From NCBI GenBank assembly GCA_002345925.1, contig DDWM01000022.1, positions 1 through 64,000 of the forward strand: DNA of 64,000 nucleotides. The letters are read 5' to 3'. The notes beneath the pieces are model-generated. The model made no database searches. It was given only the letters and a program-made list of their open reading frames with translations, and was not told the DNA's origin. Every line of letters begins with the position of its first letter. The stretch's first letter is position 1. The position numbers and the translations under genes were made by a program. Below are positions 1-8,792 of this stretch, piece by piece. The DNA comes from Actinobacteria bacterium UBA2286. GTDB lineage: Bacteria; Actinomycetota; Coriobacteriia; Anaerosomatales; Anaerosomataceae.

Positions 1-24
1 CTTTAGCCACTCGGGCACACCCCC
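1..24 (-). tRNA. 5' end of a class II tRNA (Ser or Tyr), cut by window edge
   Basis: Read on the minus strand the first 24 bases form a tRNA start: a 7-base acceptor strand GGGGGTG, then T8, G9 and the D-arm CCCGAGTGGCTAAAG. This CCCGAGTGG arm is typical of bacterial tRNA-Ser and tRNA-Tyr. The anticodon lies outside the window, so the identity cannot be decided. A well-spaced promoter sits about 60 bases upstream. Confidence 0.7.
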
Positions 25-86
25 AACAACAAAAAAGCCGCGCTCACTCACTTTTCAAGTTGCTTGCCTGGACGAAAGGCAGGTGA

Positions 87-116
87 ATACTACTCTATCG
101 CTTCGAGCAGTGTCAA
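87..116 (-). promoter_or_regulatory. Housekeeping-type promoter for the partial tRNA
   Basis: On the minus strand a consensus -35 TTGACA (111-116) is followed after 18 bases by TAGTAT (87-92). Transcription would start near position 80 and run into the tRNA at 24. The rest of 25-188 holds no gene I can support. Confidence 0.6.
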
Positions 117-188
117 CGACTACAACGGTGCCGGGCGTGTCTAATAATCGAAACACAGACCCGACTGTGAGCGCAAAGACGTCCCTGC

Positions 189-806
189 CTACCGAAGAGC
201 TACTGACGCGAATAGCGAGCCAAGATCCCGTACACCGGCCACATTCGCCTCTACATCGGCCTCAGGCACGATTCGATGCCAGGCTGAACGACCGTCGGTT
301 AGCACCGGACGTGACATGAATCGGTCGCCCACAGCATCAAACCAACCCTGGAGCGCGCGCATCGGCAGAACCTTGAGATCATCGCGCTCAACTCTGAGTT
401 CGGCGAAGAATACCTCATCCGGCTCTCCCATGAGGGCGGCGACCTCGGCCTCTGTCTGCCCGAGGGCGACGCGATAGTAGAACAGCTCGTCGGCACTGGA
501 GCGCTGAAGCCAGCCCGGGCGGCGGGTCACCGAGTCCGCGATGGCCTCGAATCCATAGCTCGACGTCTCGGCACGGTAGTAGATGAGATCGCGATTCGAC
601 ACCTTGGCCGGGTCGATACCATAGTACGCATCCGCCTTGACCTTGACCGTCGTGCGTCTCCCCCCGGTCGTATAAGTCAAATCAATGCCCTCGGCCTCAT
701 CGAGCATGTCAGCCGCAATCATGGCATCCGAGAATCCCCGAGTGTGGAGGTAGCGCAGAATGATGCGCTTCGTGACCTCGTGTAGCAAGACAGTACCGCT
801 GAGCAT
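189..806 (-). CDS. Hypothetical protein, 205 aa
   Basis: I do not recognise this family. The start at 806 is chosen because GGGAGG lies 7-8 bases upstream; an in-frame ATG eight codons earlier (830) has no such site. The protein is soluble-looking, without signal peptide or membrane segment. An acidic central part with a D-x-T-Y...K-V-K-x-D stretch (about residues 43-60) faintly recalls restriction-endonuclease-like folds, but this is too weak to name a function. It lies downstream of the cyclic-nucleotide-binding gene on the same strand, with a 45-base gap, so the two may be cotranscribed. Confidence 0.7.
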   Translation of the reverse strand: MLSGTVLLHEVTKRIILRYLHTRGFSDAMIAADMLDEAEGIDLTYTTGGRRTTVKVKADAYYGIDPAKVSNRDLIYYRAETSSYGFEAIADSVTRRPGWLQRSSADELFYYRVALGQTEAEVAALMGEPDEVFFAELRVERDDLKVLPMRALQGWFDAVGDRFMSRPVLTDGRSAWHRIVPEADVEANVAGVRDLGSLFASVALR

Positions 807-851
807 GTGTTTCCTCCCTCGCGCCGCCATGCACGGGCGGCGCCCCCTTTG

Positions 852-1265
852 CTACCTTGCCATCCGTTCGTCTGCTACGCGCAGCCTTCTGCTCAGAACC
901 TCAAGCAGCTTGATTGCGATCGAAGGGGTGCGCTCGAGCAGCCCCCGAAAATCCCAACTCGACAACATCAGACACGATGTGTCGTCAATTGCACGAATTG
1001 TCGCAGACCGCGGTGCGTTGTCCAGCAGCGCCATCTCTCCGAAGAAGTCGCCTGGCCCGAACGCGCCCAGAACGCTCCCGTCCCGCTCTATTCCAACACG
1101 CCCGCTTAGAATCAGATAGAACGCCTGACCGGGCGTGCCCTGCGTGACTATGAGCTGCCCGGCCGAGTAAGAGTGCTCCTGGGCAACCTTTACGATGCTC
1201 GCGATCTCATCCGGAGTGCAATGCTCGAAAATGGGAACGCGACCGAGAAACGCCTCATGTGTCAT
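852..1265 (-). CDS. Single-domain cyclic nucleotide-binding protein
   Basis: The 137 aa are one CRP-type cNMP-binding beta-roll with no DNA-binding domain. The phosphate-binding cassette is seen at residues 75-89 (FGEMALLDNAPRSAT), including the conserved Glu77 and Arg86-Ser87. The start ATG has GGAGG 7 bases upstream. Such stand-alone domains usually act as sensory subunits or regulate partners by contact; the partner here is unknown. A class III nucleotide cyclase is encoded 2.2 kb away (3471-4979), a possible source of ligand, but that link is only positional. Confidence 0.9.
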   Translation of the reverse strand: MTHEAFLGRVPIFEHCTPDEIASIVKVAQEHSYSAGQLIVTQGTPGQAFYLILSGRVGIERDGSVLGAFGPGDFFGEMALLDNAPRSATIRAIDDTSCLMLSSWDFRGLLERTPSIAIKLLEVLSRRLRVADERMAR

Positions 1266-1372
1266 GTCTGTGCCTCCACAATCAGCCGAGCATCTTCTTA
1301 TGCTAGTCCATACCCGACTTGTGCGAAAGCGTAGTAGGCGCGGATTACCTCCGACATGGCCCCTAAGCAGGC

Positions 1373-2599
1373 TTAGTGCTGTGAAACGCCCTGTTCCCCA
1401 CGAAGGACGCTATCTCGCCGCAGGGACAACGTGGACCACGCTAAAGGCATCATTGCCAGAGTTATCAAGCCGGCAATGAGGCCAGGCGACCAAACGCTCA
1501 CTCGTCCGATCAGATACCCCGCGAGAATTGGCGCAGGAATCCTAGTGAAACTCTGTATTGATGTCTGAATTCCAAGTATGCCGCCCACTTCATCGCGCTC
1601 GACAGCCTTTGAGAGTGCACTCGTGGTGATGGTGTTCGTGACCGAAAGCCCCACCGAGAGTGCGGGCATCAGGGCGATGAGCAACAAGAGGTTGGGGACG
1701 AAACCCCACAGAAGCAGCGCTGAGCCGGCAAGCCCGAGAGCACCGAAAATGAGTTTGTCGTCGCTGAAACGACCCGTGAGCCTGCCTATGAGGAATGCCT
1801 GAACGAGCACGCTCAAGATGCCGACGTACCCGAGCACGAGGCCGTTTGTCCGAGCAGTGAGACCGAGGGCAGCCAGAGCCCACAATGCGAAACTCGTCTC
1901 GAAGATGGAAAAGGACAACCCGGTCGCCAGTCTGATCCAAAGCAAAGGTCCTACTGTCCTGTGCTTCAGAGCATCCACCAGCGCACCCATATCGAGTGCA
2001 TGACGGCGATCGCGCGCGGCAAGGCGAACCTTATCCTCGGCGGACAAGGATTCGGGCAACAACAACGCCACTGCCACCGCGTTGACAAGCGCAAGTCCGG
2101 CACCGATCCATGCGGGCAGCGCGTAACTGATACCGGAAAGGAGACCGCCTGTCACCGGACCGAGAATGAAGCCCAGCCCGAACGCCGCCCCGATCAGTCC
2201 CAGGGCTCTTCCCCGCTCTTCTGGCTCGGTTACATCAGCGATGTATGCCTGGGCAACGCTGATGTTTCCCCCCGTGATGCCGTCGATGAACCTGCTTATG
2301 AACAGAATCGGGAGGAGGCTGGCAACAGCCAGTACCACGAAGCCGCCGGCGGTTCCCAGAATACTCAGGACGAGCACAGGCTTCCTGCCGACACGATCAG
2401 ACAGGCGGCCGAGAAGCGGCGCCGAGAACACCTGAGCGAGCGGATACGCTGCGGTCAACAGGCCGATCTGCGTTGCAGTCGCCCCGATCGACTTCGCCAG
2501 GTACGGCAGCAGCGGCAAGACGATACTGAAGGACAGCATGTCAACGAGAACAACGCCAAATATGATGAGGAGCTTTCGGTTCTTCAGCGTGATCGCCAT
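1373..2599 (-). CDS. MFS transporter, TetA/multidrug-like
   Basis: A 408-aa major facilitator with about 12 hydrophobic segments. Motif A is clear after TM2 (GRLSDRVGRKPV) and an antiporter-like TM5 region follows. Proteins of this type export drugs or metabolites using the proton gradient. The start is uncertain: ATG at 2599 begins right before TM1 but has a weak ribosome site, and ATG at 2647 would add 16 residues. The long open frame further upstream runs under the divergent gene, has arginine-rich non-membrane composition and is not coding. Substrate unknown. Confidence 0.85.
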   Translation of the reverse strand: MAITLKNRKLLIIFGVVLVDMLSFSIVLPLLPYLAKSIGATATQIGLLTAAYPLAQVFSAPLLGRLSDRVGRKPVLVLSILGTAGGFVVLAVASLLPILFISRFIDGITGGNISVAQAYIADVTEPEERGRALGLIGAAFGLGFILGPVTGGLLSGISYALPAWIGAGLALVNAVAVALLLPESLSAEDKVRLAARDRRHALDMGALVDALKHRTVGPLLWIRLATGLSFSIFETSFALWALAALGLTARTNGLVLGYVGILSVLVQAFLIGRLTGRFSDDKLIFGALGLAGSALLLWGFVPNLLLLIALMPALSVGLSVTNTITTSALSKAVERDEVGGILGIQTSIQSFTRIPAPILAGYLIGRVSVWSPGLIAGLITLAMMPLAWSTLSLRRDSVLRGEQGVSQH

Positions 2600-2733
2600 C
2601 CCGATTCGAGCACCATGTGCGCTGTACGAAACGCGTGGGCGCGTCATGGATGCGCCACCGCACACGATGGTACACAATGGACACAGCCAGTGCTTAGCTT
2701 GATGTGCAGACATCGAATCAGTGGGAGGCTCGC

Positions 2734-3453
2734 GTGGCTCTCTTCCTGGCGCTGCTTCTGGGTCATCTCCTGGGAGACTTCGTTTTTCAACCCGGCCGAC
2801 TGGTCGCCGCAAAGCGCCATGGCAACCGAGGCGTGCTACTGCACACCGGCATCGTGACCGCATGCACGGCCATTGTGCTGCTTGGAGACATCTCGCGAAT
2901 GTGGCCCGCCGTACTGCTTTCCGGCGCAGCGCACATGGGCATCGAGTACCTGACGATTCGCGCCAGGAAGATGATGGAGGCAAGCGGCCTCGTGTTGTTC
3001 TTGTTGGACCAGGCGCTTCACGTGGTGTCGCTTGTGATTCTCGCGGTCTGCCTCGGCGGGGCAAGCCGTCCGTTCATCGCCATCTGGCCCGTCACGCTTA
3101 CCGCACTTGCAGCCACATGCGGCCTGGTCGCCGTCATGTTTTTTGGCTCGATCCTCGCCTTCGAAGTCCGAACCGCCGCGCTCGGCGCTGCAGACTCAAC
3201 GCCGACCGGGCCGATTCTCGGAATGGACGCAGACCGGATCTTGGGGTTTGCCGAGAGAGGCCTAGCACTTGGGATAAGCCTTGTGGCACCGATTCCGGCG
3301 CTCGGAATGGCGGCGTTCTTGCCCAGGATCGTCTTCGCGATGACCCGCTCGACTGCGGGGCGTGCGCGACACATGAGCGACGCCACGATCGGGTTGCTGA
3401 CCTGTACGCTCGCCTGGCTCCTGATCGTTGCCGTATCCGCTACCAGTCTATAG
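2734..3453 (+). CDS. DUF3307 membrane protein
   Basis: The N-terminus (ALLLGHLLGDFVFQPG) is the signature of DUF3307, a family of polytopic membrane proteins of unknown function. I count 6-7 hydrophobic segments in 239 aa. GTG at 2734 is chosen because GGGAGG ends 6-7 bases before it; GTG at 2704 is possible but has no such site. The stop is 17 bases before the downstream cyclase gene, so the two form an operon. That pairing suggests, but does not show, a membrane signalling role. Confidence 0.8.
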   Translation: MALFLALLLGHLLGDFVFQPGRLVAAKRHGNRGVLLHTGIVTACTAIVLLGDISRMWPAVLLSGAAHMGIEYLTIRARKMMEASGLVLFLLDQALHVVSLVILAVCLGGASRPFIAIWPVTLTALAATCGLVAVMFFGSILAFEVRTAALGAADSTPTGPILGMDADRILGFAERGLALGISLVAPIPALGMAAFLPRIVFAMTRSTAGRARHMSDATIGLLTCTLAWLLIVAVSATSL

Positions 3454-3470
3454 CCGAGGAGGTTGCACCT

Positions 3471-4979
3471 ATGCCGCACGCAAGACTCGTGCGACGCAAT
3501 GCCAAATATCTCGCGTGGATGCGAGCGATCACTCTCGGTTGCGTAACGGCTGTGGCCCTGACAGCAATGCCGTTCTATCCCCAGTACCTGATCGCCCTGC
3601 TGTCGCTCGGAGTGGCTGTGATGGCTTACGCAACGCCCTCACTGGCGGCACTGTTGCTCGTAGGCGTCGTCTCACTCCCCGTGCTTGCCGCGAGTTTCGT
3701 GGTCGGCGCACTCTTCCTGATCGCCGGCTTCAGCGCCACGCAGTATCTCGGCGCGGACAGGGCGCAGGGGTTCATCGTCATCACCCTTGCGGCTCTGGCG
3801 GTGGCTTTCCATGCCGAGTGGGCCATCGCTGTGCTTGCGGGTTACCTCATGGGTGCCGGGCCTGGCGCGATAGCCGCACTGCTCGCCTGCCTGCTCATCC
3901 AGGTCACCGGCGCACTGCTCGGTGTACCGCATCTGGGAACGGTGTTCGTGGGCAGCACGGCGCCGGGAGTGGTGTCATTCACTGTCGCACCAGATGCACC
4001 GCTCGCCTTCAAGTGGCTTGCCGAGAGCATCGCTGCGGCAAGGCCGTCTGACGCCGTCTCGGCGATCACTTCAGTCTCGCCGATCACGCCTCTGGTGGCG
4101 CAGCCACTGATCTGGGGAGTCGGCGCTGCCCTCGGAGGCATATTCCATCGCTCCCATGAGGGGTCGCGTCGCCTCTCTGCGGTGGCCGGCCTCGCCGGCG
4201 TGACGATTCTCGTTGCGACCGCCAGCACACTGATGCTGCAGGCATTCGGAGCCGGCGTACCGCTCGGGACACTCGGTACCAGCGCGGTTGTCTCGACGCT
4301 TGTCGCAGCCGGCGTTGGGCTGGTGACAGAGACCCTCTTCGGCCTGAGCCCCGGGACCGCGACGACCGCACCCATCCACGGCGTTCAGGCCGAGGATGCA
4401 GACGTCGACGAACTGCTACGTATGATCTCCTCGGCAGAAGATGAACTTGCGTCACGGCACACCACAGAGAAGATCGTCATGCTCACGGATATGAAGTCGT
4501 TCTCCCGAATGACCGAAGAGGTCGGTAGCATGGCGTCCGCGAAGCTCGTACAGCGGCAGCGCGACTTGCTTCTTCCAGTGATCGATCGACATCGCGGTCA
4601 CGGCAAATCGACCGGTGGCGACGGTCTCGTGGCGGCATTCGATGCCGAGGTCGACGCGATTGCCGCAGCGATCGAGATGCAGCGTGAGCTTTCTGCGAAC
4701 TGCAAAGCGCGCCCCTCTGCCGAGCGCATGACGATCAGAATCGGTATCGCAGCCGGCGAGGTCGTGCTCGACAAGGGCGGACGTCCGTTCATCGGGGCAG
4801 CTCTCAATCTCGCCGCACGCATCATGGACCTCGCTGACGGAGACCGCATCATGGTCGCATCTCAGATTGCGGATATGGCCGGCGTTGAGCCTGCCGGACG
4901 CAACGACCTTGGCGAGTACGAACTGAAGAACATCCAGAAACCCGTGGACGTCACAGAGGTGCTCTGGAAGCTCGGGTAG
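3471..4979 (+). CDS. Membrane-bound class III adenylate/guanylate cyclase
   Basis: The 502-aa protein has about nine hydrophobic segments (residues ~15-300) followed by a cytoplasmic class III cyclase domain (~330-500). Catalytic residues are visible: metal-binding Asp340 in LTDMKSFS, Asp384 in the GGDG turn, and the transition-state pair Asn446 and Arg450 (NLAAR). The enzyme is therefore probably active, making cAMP or possibly cGMP. GAGGAGG stands 9 bases before the ATG. The membrane part matches no sensor domain I know and may sense a lipid-soluble or electrochemical signal. It follows DUF3307 and is closed by a strong terminator. Confidence 0.88.
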   Translation: MPHARLVRRNAKYLAWMRAITLGCVTAVALTAMPFYPQYLIALLSLGVAVMAYATPSLAALLLVGVVSLPVLAASFVVGALFLIAGFSATQYLGADRAQGFIVITLAALAVAFHAEWAIAVLAGYLMGAGPGAIAALLACLLIQVTGALLGVPHLGTVFVGSTAPGVVSFTVAPDAPLAFKWLAESIAAARPSDAVSAITSVSPITPLVAQPLIWGVGAALGGIFHRSHEGSRRLSAVAGLAGVTILVATASTLMLQAFGAGVPLGTLGTSAVVSTLVAAGVGLVTETLFGLSPGTATTAPIHGVQAEDADVDELLRMISSAEDELASRHTTEKIVMLTDMKSFSRMTEEVGSMASAKLVQRQRDLLLPVIDRHRGHGKSTGGDGLVAAFDAEVDAIAAAIEMQRELSANCKARPSAERMTIRIGIAAGEVVLDKGGRPFIGAALNLAARIMDLADGDRIMVASQIADMAGVEPAGRNDLGEYELKNIQKPVDVTEVLWKLG

Positions 4980-5005
4980 AGACCTCCTGCCGTGGTGTCC
5001 AATAC

Positions 5006-5038
5006 AAAAGGTCCGGACCCTGGAGGTCCGGACCTTTT
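5006..5038. terminator. Bidirectional rho-independent terminator
   Basis: A perfect 14-bp inverted repeat (AAAAGGTCCGGACC and its complement) encloses the loop CTGGA. The A and T runs at its ends make it work on either strand. It separates the cyclase operon (plus) from tRNA-Thr (minus). Confidence 0.9.
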
Positions 5039-5046
5039 CATGACTT

Positions 5047-5121
5047 TGGAGCCGACGGAGGGAATCGAACCCACAACCTATCGCTTACAAGGCGATTGCT
5101 CTACCGTTGAGCCACGTCGGC
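5047..5121 (-). tRNA. tRNA-Thr (anticodon TGT)
   Basis: On the minus strand a 7-bp acceptor stem GCCGACG/CGTCGGC, a D-arm, an anticodon stem ATCGC/GCGAT with loop CTTGTAA, and a T-arm GGTTCGATT are seen. The anticodon TGT reads ACA. The 3' CCA is encoded (5047-5049). Confidence 0.95.
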
Positions 5122-5132
5122 GAAACTCGCCT

Positions 5133-5162
5133 ATTGTAGTCCGACGGTGCGGGTGTCGCCAA
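5133..5162 (-). promoter_or_regulatory. Promoter of tRNA-Thr
   Basis: TTGGCG (5157-5162), an 18-base spacer and TACAAT (5133-5138) on the minus strand place the start about 5 bases before the tRNA. Confidence 0.6.
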
Positions 5163-5176
5163 CCCAAAATATCGAC

Positions 5177-5827
5177 TTAGCAGACGCGGCAGCGCTCAAT
5201 TTGGAACTCGACCTTGCGCTTTATGCGCTGTAACGCGTTGTCAACAGACTTCACATGACGGTCAAGCACAACCGCGACCTCCTGGTACGACTTGCCCTCA
5301 ACGTACAGGCGAAGTACCTCCAGCTCGAACGGCGAGAGCACCTGCATGAAACCCTTCTGGATGCTCGCAGCCTCCCAAGCGGAGATGACGATCTCGGCCG
5401 GGTCGCAGATCTCTTTGGCAGCGAGGATGTCTGAGAGCACGCGATCGCCTTCGTCTTCCGGGCTGGCCGAACGACTCAGAGAGACGTACGTGTTGAGCGG
5501 CGAATGCTTCTGCCGGGTGGCCGACTTGATCGCCGTGATGAGCTGGCGGGTGATGCACAGCTCGGCAAATGAGCGGAAACTCGACTGGCGAGTAGGGTCG
5601 TAGTCGCGGATGGCCTTGAACAGGCCGATCATTCCCTCTTGGATCACGTCATCGCGATCGGCGCCAGCGAGGAAGTACGAGCGGGCCTTGCACCGGACAA
5701 AACTCCGGTAGCGGTGCATGAGCAAGGCACTTGCCTGCTCGTCCCCTGCTTGTGCTGCATCGATTAGCGCCAGTTCGTTCTCGGGATGCCCGAGTCTACG
5801 TCGCGGAGCTTCTGCCAGCCTTTGCAA
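5177..5827 (-). CDS. sigH: RNA polymerase sigma factor SigH type
   Basis: The 216-aa protein aligns over its whole length with the sigma-30/SigH family. Region 2 carries the DDVIQEGMIGLFKAIRDYD stretch (~62-80) and the C-terminal region 4 helix-turn-helix holds KSYQEVAVVLDRHVKSV. In Bacillus SigH directs transition-state genes; the regulon here is unknown. The start is TTG, with GGAGG about 8 bases upstream. It is the last gene of the cysE-cysS-rlmB-yacP-sigH series, the same place it has in Bacillus, and also has its own promoter. Confidence 0.92.
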   Translation of the reverse strand: MQRLAEAPRRRLGHPENELALIDAAQAGDEQASALLMHRYRSFVRCKARSYFLAGADRDDVIQEGMIGLFKAIRDYDPTRQSSFRSFAELCITRQLITAIKSATRQKHSPLNTYVSLSRSASPEDEGDRVLSDILAAKEICDPAEIVISAWEAASIQKGFMQVLSPFELEVLRLYVEGKSYQEVAVVLDRHVKSVDNALQRIKRKVEFQIERCRVC

Positions 5828-5921
5828 TGTGATTCCCTCCCGCTTTCCCCAGAAACCCGAGGAGAGGAATGGCGCTCAAAGAACGCACTTGTGAATTCCT
5901 GCACTTGCTTGCCCCAAGGTG

Positions 5922-5949
5922 ACCATAGCACCAGGCAACGGGCTGTCAA
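5922..5949 (-). promoter_or_regulatory. Promoter of sigH
   Basis: On the minus strand TTGACA (5944-5949) is followed after 16 bases by TATGGT (5922-5927), inside the 191-base gap between the yacP-like gene and sigH. The gap also holds a weak hairpin GCCGGA/TCCGGC (5990-6008) without a T run. Confidence 0.5.
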
Positions 5950-6018
5950 CGCCATAGAGGGAGCCTGAAGAAGCCTGAGAAGGCGCCGTGCCGGAAGTTG
6001 CCTCCGGCGTAAGCTTGG

Positions 6019-6537
6019 TTAATCTGTTGGAGCCTGATTTCCGCGGGCCCAGCGGGCCAAGACGCCACGAACATCGGGATCGATGCGCTCCTGAAGCACA
6101 CCCTTCCGCGCGCCGGCCGGGCTGTGCTCTGTCCACTGGCGACCGGTCTCACGGATTGCGCGCACGAACTCCGCGGAGGACATTCGTGTCACGTTGCCGC
6201 CCACCACTGTCCACTGCGTGGCGGCATCCGAGGTCACGATAGTGGCGCCCTCCCCACGATCACGCGACCGTCGGGCAAGGCTCTCGATGACGGTGTCCGC
6301 GCTCTCCCCTCCCCGGGAGAACAAGACGGTCACCCCCGCCACATGGTGCGGAGTCCCGTCGGAGGCCGAATTGCTGGCACCGTCGAACACGACAGTGCCA
6401 CGCAGCTCTCCGGCGCAGAAGGCCGCAACGTCCTCTACAAGACGTGCCCTCGCACTGTCGAGATCATCGGCCGCGATGCGACGATAGACCTCATCGGCAT
6501 GCAAGACGTTGTAGCCGTCTACGACAAGACGACGCAC
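6019..6537 (-). CDS. NYN-domain ribonuclease, YacP/Rae1-like
   Basis: The 172-aa protein begins with the hallmark VDGYNVLH (residues ~5-12) of PIN-like NYN nucleases; further acidic residues (FDGAS, TSDAATQ) would complete the metal site. In Bacillus the orthologue YacP (Rae1) is a ribosome-associated mRNA endonuclease. The GTG start overlaps the stop of rlmB by one base (TAGTG), which points to translational coupling. An in-frame extension runs upstream inside rlmB but is a shadow of that gene. Confidence 0.88.
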   Translation of the reverse strand: MRRLVVDGYNVLHADEVYRRIAADDLDSARARLVEDVAAFCAGELRGTVVFDGASNSASDGTPHHVAGVTVLFSRGGESADTVIESLARRSRDRGEGATIVTSDAATQWTVVGGNVTRMSSAEFVRAIRETGRQWTEHSPAGARKGVLQERIDPDVRGVLARWARGNQAPTD

Positions 6538-7274
6538 TACAAGTCGGCGCCGCGGCGCATCCACTCGAAGGCAAGCAGCGTGGCTGCCTGGGCTACATTC
6601 AAGGACTCGACCTGCCCGGCCACGGGAATACGCACCAGGAAGTCGCAATTCTCGGCCACAAGTCGGGAGAGGCCGGAGCCCTCCGAGCCGAGCACGATGA
6701 CCAGGCGGCCGTCGAGCGGGGCCGTCCATAGCGAGTCACGACCGCGCTCCGTTGCACCGGCGATCCAATAGCCCGCGTCCTTCAAGAGACCGAGGGTCTG
6801 GACGATGTTGGTCACCTGCACGACGGGAAGGTGCGAGGTCGCGCCGGCGGCAGCCTTGTGAACGACTGCCGTAACAGGCGCAGAACGCCGGTCGGCCACG
6901 ATGATGCCATCGGCACCAGCAACCTCGGCCGAGCGGATGGCCGCACCGAAGTTGCCCGGATCGGTGACATGATCGAGGACTACAACCAGGCTGCGGTCCT
7001 TATCAGCGACTTTCGCCATAAGCGCCGTCAACGTTGCGTACTTGAACTCACCGGCAAACGCGACGATGCCCTGATGTCTGCCGCGCTCGCTCTCGCGATC
7101 GAGCTCAACGCGGTCCACGTACGTAACGCTCGCGCCGACCCCACTCGCGAGCATGATGATCTCATCGACCAACGGGTCGGTGCGCATGCCTTTTGCAACC
7201 AGAAGTCGCGTGACTGCCTGGCCGGAACGCAGCGCCTCCGCAACTGCGTTTCTGCCTTCTATTCTGCTAGACAC
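6537..7274 (-). CDS. rlmB: 23S rRNA 2'-O-ribose methyltransferase, TrmH/RlmB family
   Basis: The 245 aa show an N-terminal substrate-binding domain starting RIEGRNAVAEAL and a C-terminal SPOUT domain. Three SPOUT motifs are visible: LDHVTDPGNFGAAIRSAE, VLGSEGSGLS and IPVAGQVESLNVAQAA. These are the SAM-knot and catalytic motifs of RlmB, which methylates a guanosine of the 23S peptidyl-transferase P loop. The GTG start has GGGAGG upstream, and the cysS stop lies 2 bases before it. Confidence 0.93.
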   Translation of the reverse strand: MSSRIEGRNAVAEALRSGQAVTRLLVAKGMRTDPLVDEIIMLASGVGASVTYVDRVELDRESERGRHQGIVAFAGEFKYATLTALMAKVADKDRSLVVVLDHVTDPGNFGAAIRSAEVAGADGIIVADRRSAPVTAVVHKAAAGATSHLPVVQVTNIVQTLGLLKDAGYWIAGATERGRDSLWTAPLDGRLVIVLGSEGSGLSRLVAENCDFLVRIPVAGQVESLNVAQAATLLAFEWMRRGADL

Positions 7275-7276
7275 GG

Positions 7277-8788
7277 TTACCTCCCGTAAGTGATGTGTGA
7301 TCCGTCTGGCTTGTCTTCAACGGTGAAACCAAGGGTCTGTAGACGATCGCGCATTGCGTCGGCCACCGCCCAGTTCTTCTCGCTGCGTACCACGTCACGC
7401 GCCTTGCGCAGCGCATCGACTGCTTCAGTGCCTACAACGCCGGTATAGCCTGCATAGTCGGCTGCAAGCTCGAGTACCTCGGCCGGATACTCCGAGACCC
7501 GGACCGGCTGCAGGTCGATCTCGATGCCGAGAACCTCAAGCGGCTCCTTGATCGCAGTAGCAGCACGCTCCAACAGCGGCAGGTGCTCACCATGCTCGCC
7601 AACACCTGGACCCTCCCAGATGAAGGCGTTCATCTCGCGAACGAGGCCGAATACTACAGCAAGACCACCTGCAGTGTTGAAGTCGTCGTCCATCTCTTCT
7701 ACAAACCGAACCTTCGCGTCCTCGACGGCCTTCGTCAGCCGGGTGGCCCAAACACCGTCGCCTGTGCCTGTCTCGGCTCGTTCGCGGGCACGACTGCGCT
7801 TGACGACCTCGAGGTCCCTCAGCGGCCCTGTGATACGCTCGTAGGCGGTCGCAGCCTCGTCGAGACGGTCGGTCGAAAACTCGAGCGGGCTGCGGTAATG
7901 CGTTTGCATCATGAACAGACGAACGACCGGCGTCGGATAGACCTCAAGCACATCTTTGAGCAGCATGAAGTTGCCGAGCGACTTGCTCATCTTCTCGGCA
8001 TTCACCTGCAGCAGACCGCCGTGCATCCAATACTTGACGAACATCTCACCGGTTGCGGCCTCGGACTGCGCGAGCTCGTTCTCGTGGTGCGGGAAGATTA
8101 GGTCGCTGGCTCCGCCATGAATATCGAATGGCAGCCCGAGCTCTTCCTCGGACATGACCGAGCACTCCAGATGCCACCCGGGACGCCCCTCACCCCACGG
8201 ACTCGGCCAATGCGGCTCGCCCGGCTTGGCGGTCTTCCAGAGGGCAAAATCGAGCGGATCTTGTTTGCGCTCATCCACGTCCACGCGCGCACCCGACTCA
8301 AGATCATCGATGTCACGCCCTGAGAGCTTGCCGTATCCGGCGAACGAGCGCACGGAGAAGTAGACGTCGCCGTCCACCTCGTATGCGTGTCCGCTGGCGA
8401 TCAGCCGCTCGACCATGTGTATCATCTGCGGAATCGTCTCGGTCGCAAGCGGCTGCCTGGACGGCCGCAGGATATCGAGCGCCTCCATCGCAAGCCTGAA
8501 CTCGCGTGTGTAGGTCTCGGCGACCTCTGCTGCCGAGAGGCCCTCCTCGGCGGCGCGCTTGATGATCTTGTCGTCGACGTCGGTCACGTTCTGTACGAAT
8601 GTGACGTCGAAGCCACGCCACGATAGATAGCGGCGAATGATATCGAATGTGAGGAATGTCCGGGCGTTACCGATGTGGATATGGTTGTAGACGGTCGGGC
8701 CGCAAACATACATCGCGACCTTTTCCGGCTCCCGGGGAACGAACTCCTCCTTGGCGCGCGTCATGGTGTTGTAGACGCGGATCGTCAT
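7277..8788 (-). CDS. cysS: Cysteinyl-tRNA synthetase
   Basis: The 503 aa carry the class I synthetase features of CysRS: zinc ligand Cys in MYVCGPTVYNH, the HIGH motif as HIGNART, and KMSKS as EKMSKSLGN. It charges tRNA-Cys in the cytoplasm. ATG at 8788 fits the family N-terminus (TIRVYNTMTR); the open frame upstream of it belongs to cysE. The start is 4 bases after the cysE stop, so cysE and cysS are cotranscribed as in Bacillus. Confidence 0.96.
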   Translation of the reverse strand: MTIRVYNTMTRAKEEFVPREPEKVAMYVCGPTVYNHIHIGNARTFLTFDIIRRYLSWRGFDVTFVQNVTDVDDKIIKRAAEEGLSAAEVAETYTREFRLAMEALDILRPSRQPLATETIPQMIHMVERLIASGHAYEVDGDVYFSVRSFAGYGKLSGRDIDDLESGARVDVDERKQDPLDFALWKTAKPGEPHWPSPWGEGRPGWHLECSVMSEEELGLPFDIHGGASDLIFPHHENELAQSEAATGEMFVKYWMHGGLLQVNAEKMSKSLGNFMLLKDVLEVYPTPVVRLFMMQTHYRSPLEFSTDRLDEAATAYERITGPLRDLEVVKRSRARERAETGTGDGVWATRLTKAVEDAKVRFVEEMDDDFNTAGGLAVVFGLVREMNAFIWEGPGVGEHGEHLPLLERAATAIKEPLEVLGIEIDLQPVRVSEYPAEVLELAADYAGYTGVVGTEAVDALRKARDVVRSEKNWAVADAMRDRLQTLGFTVEDKPDGSHITYGR

Positions 8789-8792
8789 GCGG

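Noticed and set aside
83..319. Plus-strand 78-codon frame near the left edge
   Set aside because: No ribosome site, Ser/Thr/Arg-rich random-like protein, and it overlaps the tRNA promoter and the 189-806 gene.
189..806. Restriction-endonuclease-like nuclease
   Set aside because: Only a loose D...K-x-K pattern was seen; not enough to assign the fold.
2600..3064. Long in-frame extension of the MFS gene to 3064
   Set aside because: It is arginine- and cysteine-rich, lies under the divergent DUF3307 gene and has no ribosome site; typical of a shadow frame in GC-rich DNA.
2721..3470. In-frame extension of the cyclase gene back to 2721
   Set aside because: It overlaps the whole DUF3307 gene in another frame, and a strong ribosome site sits right before ATG 3471.
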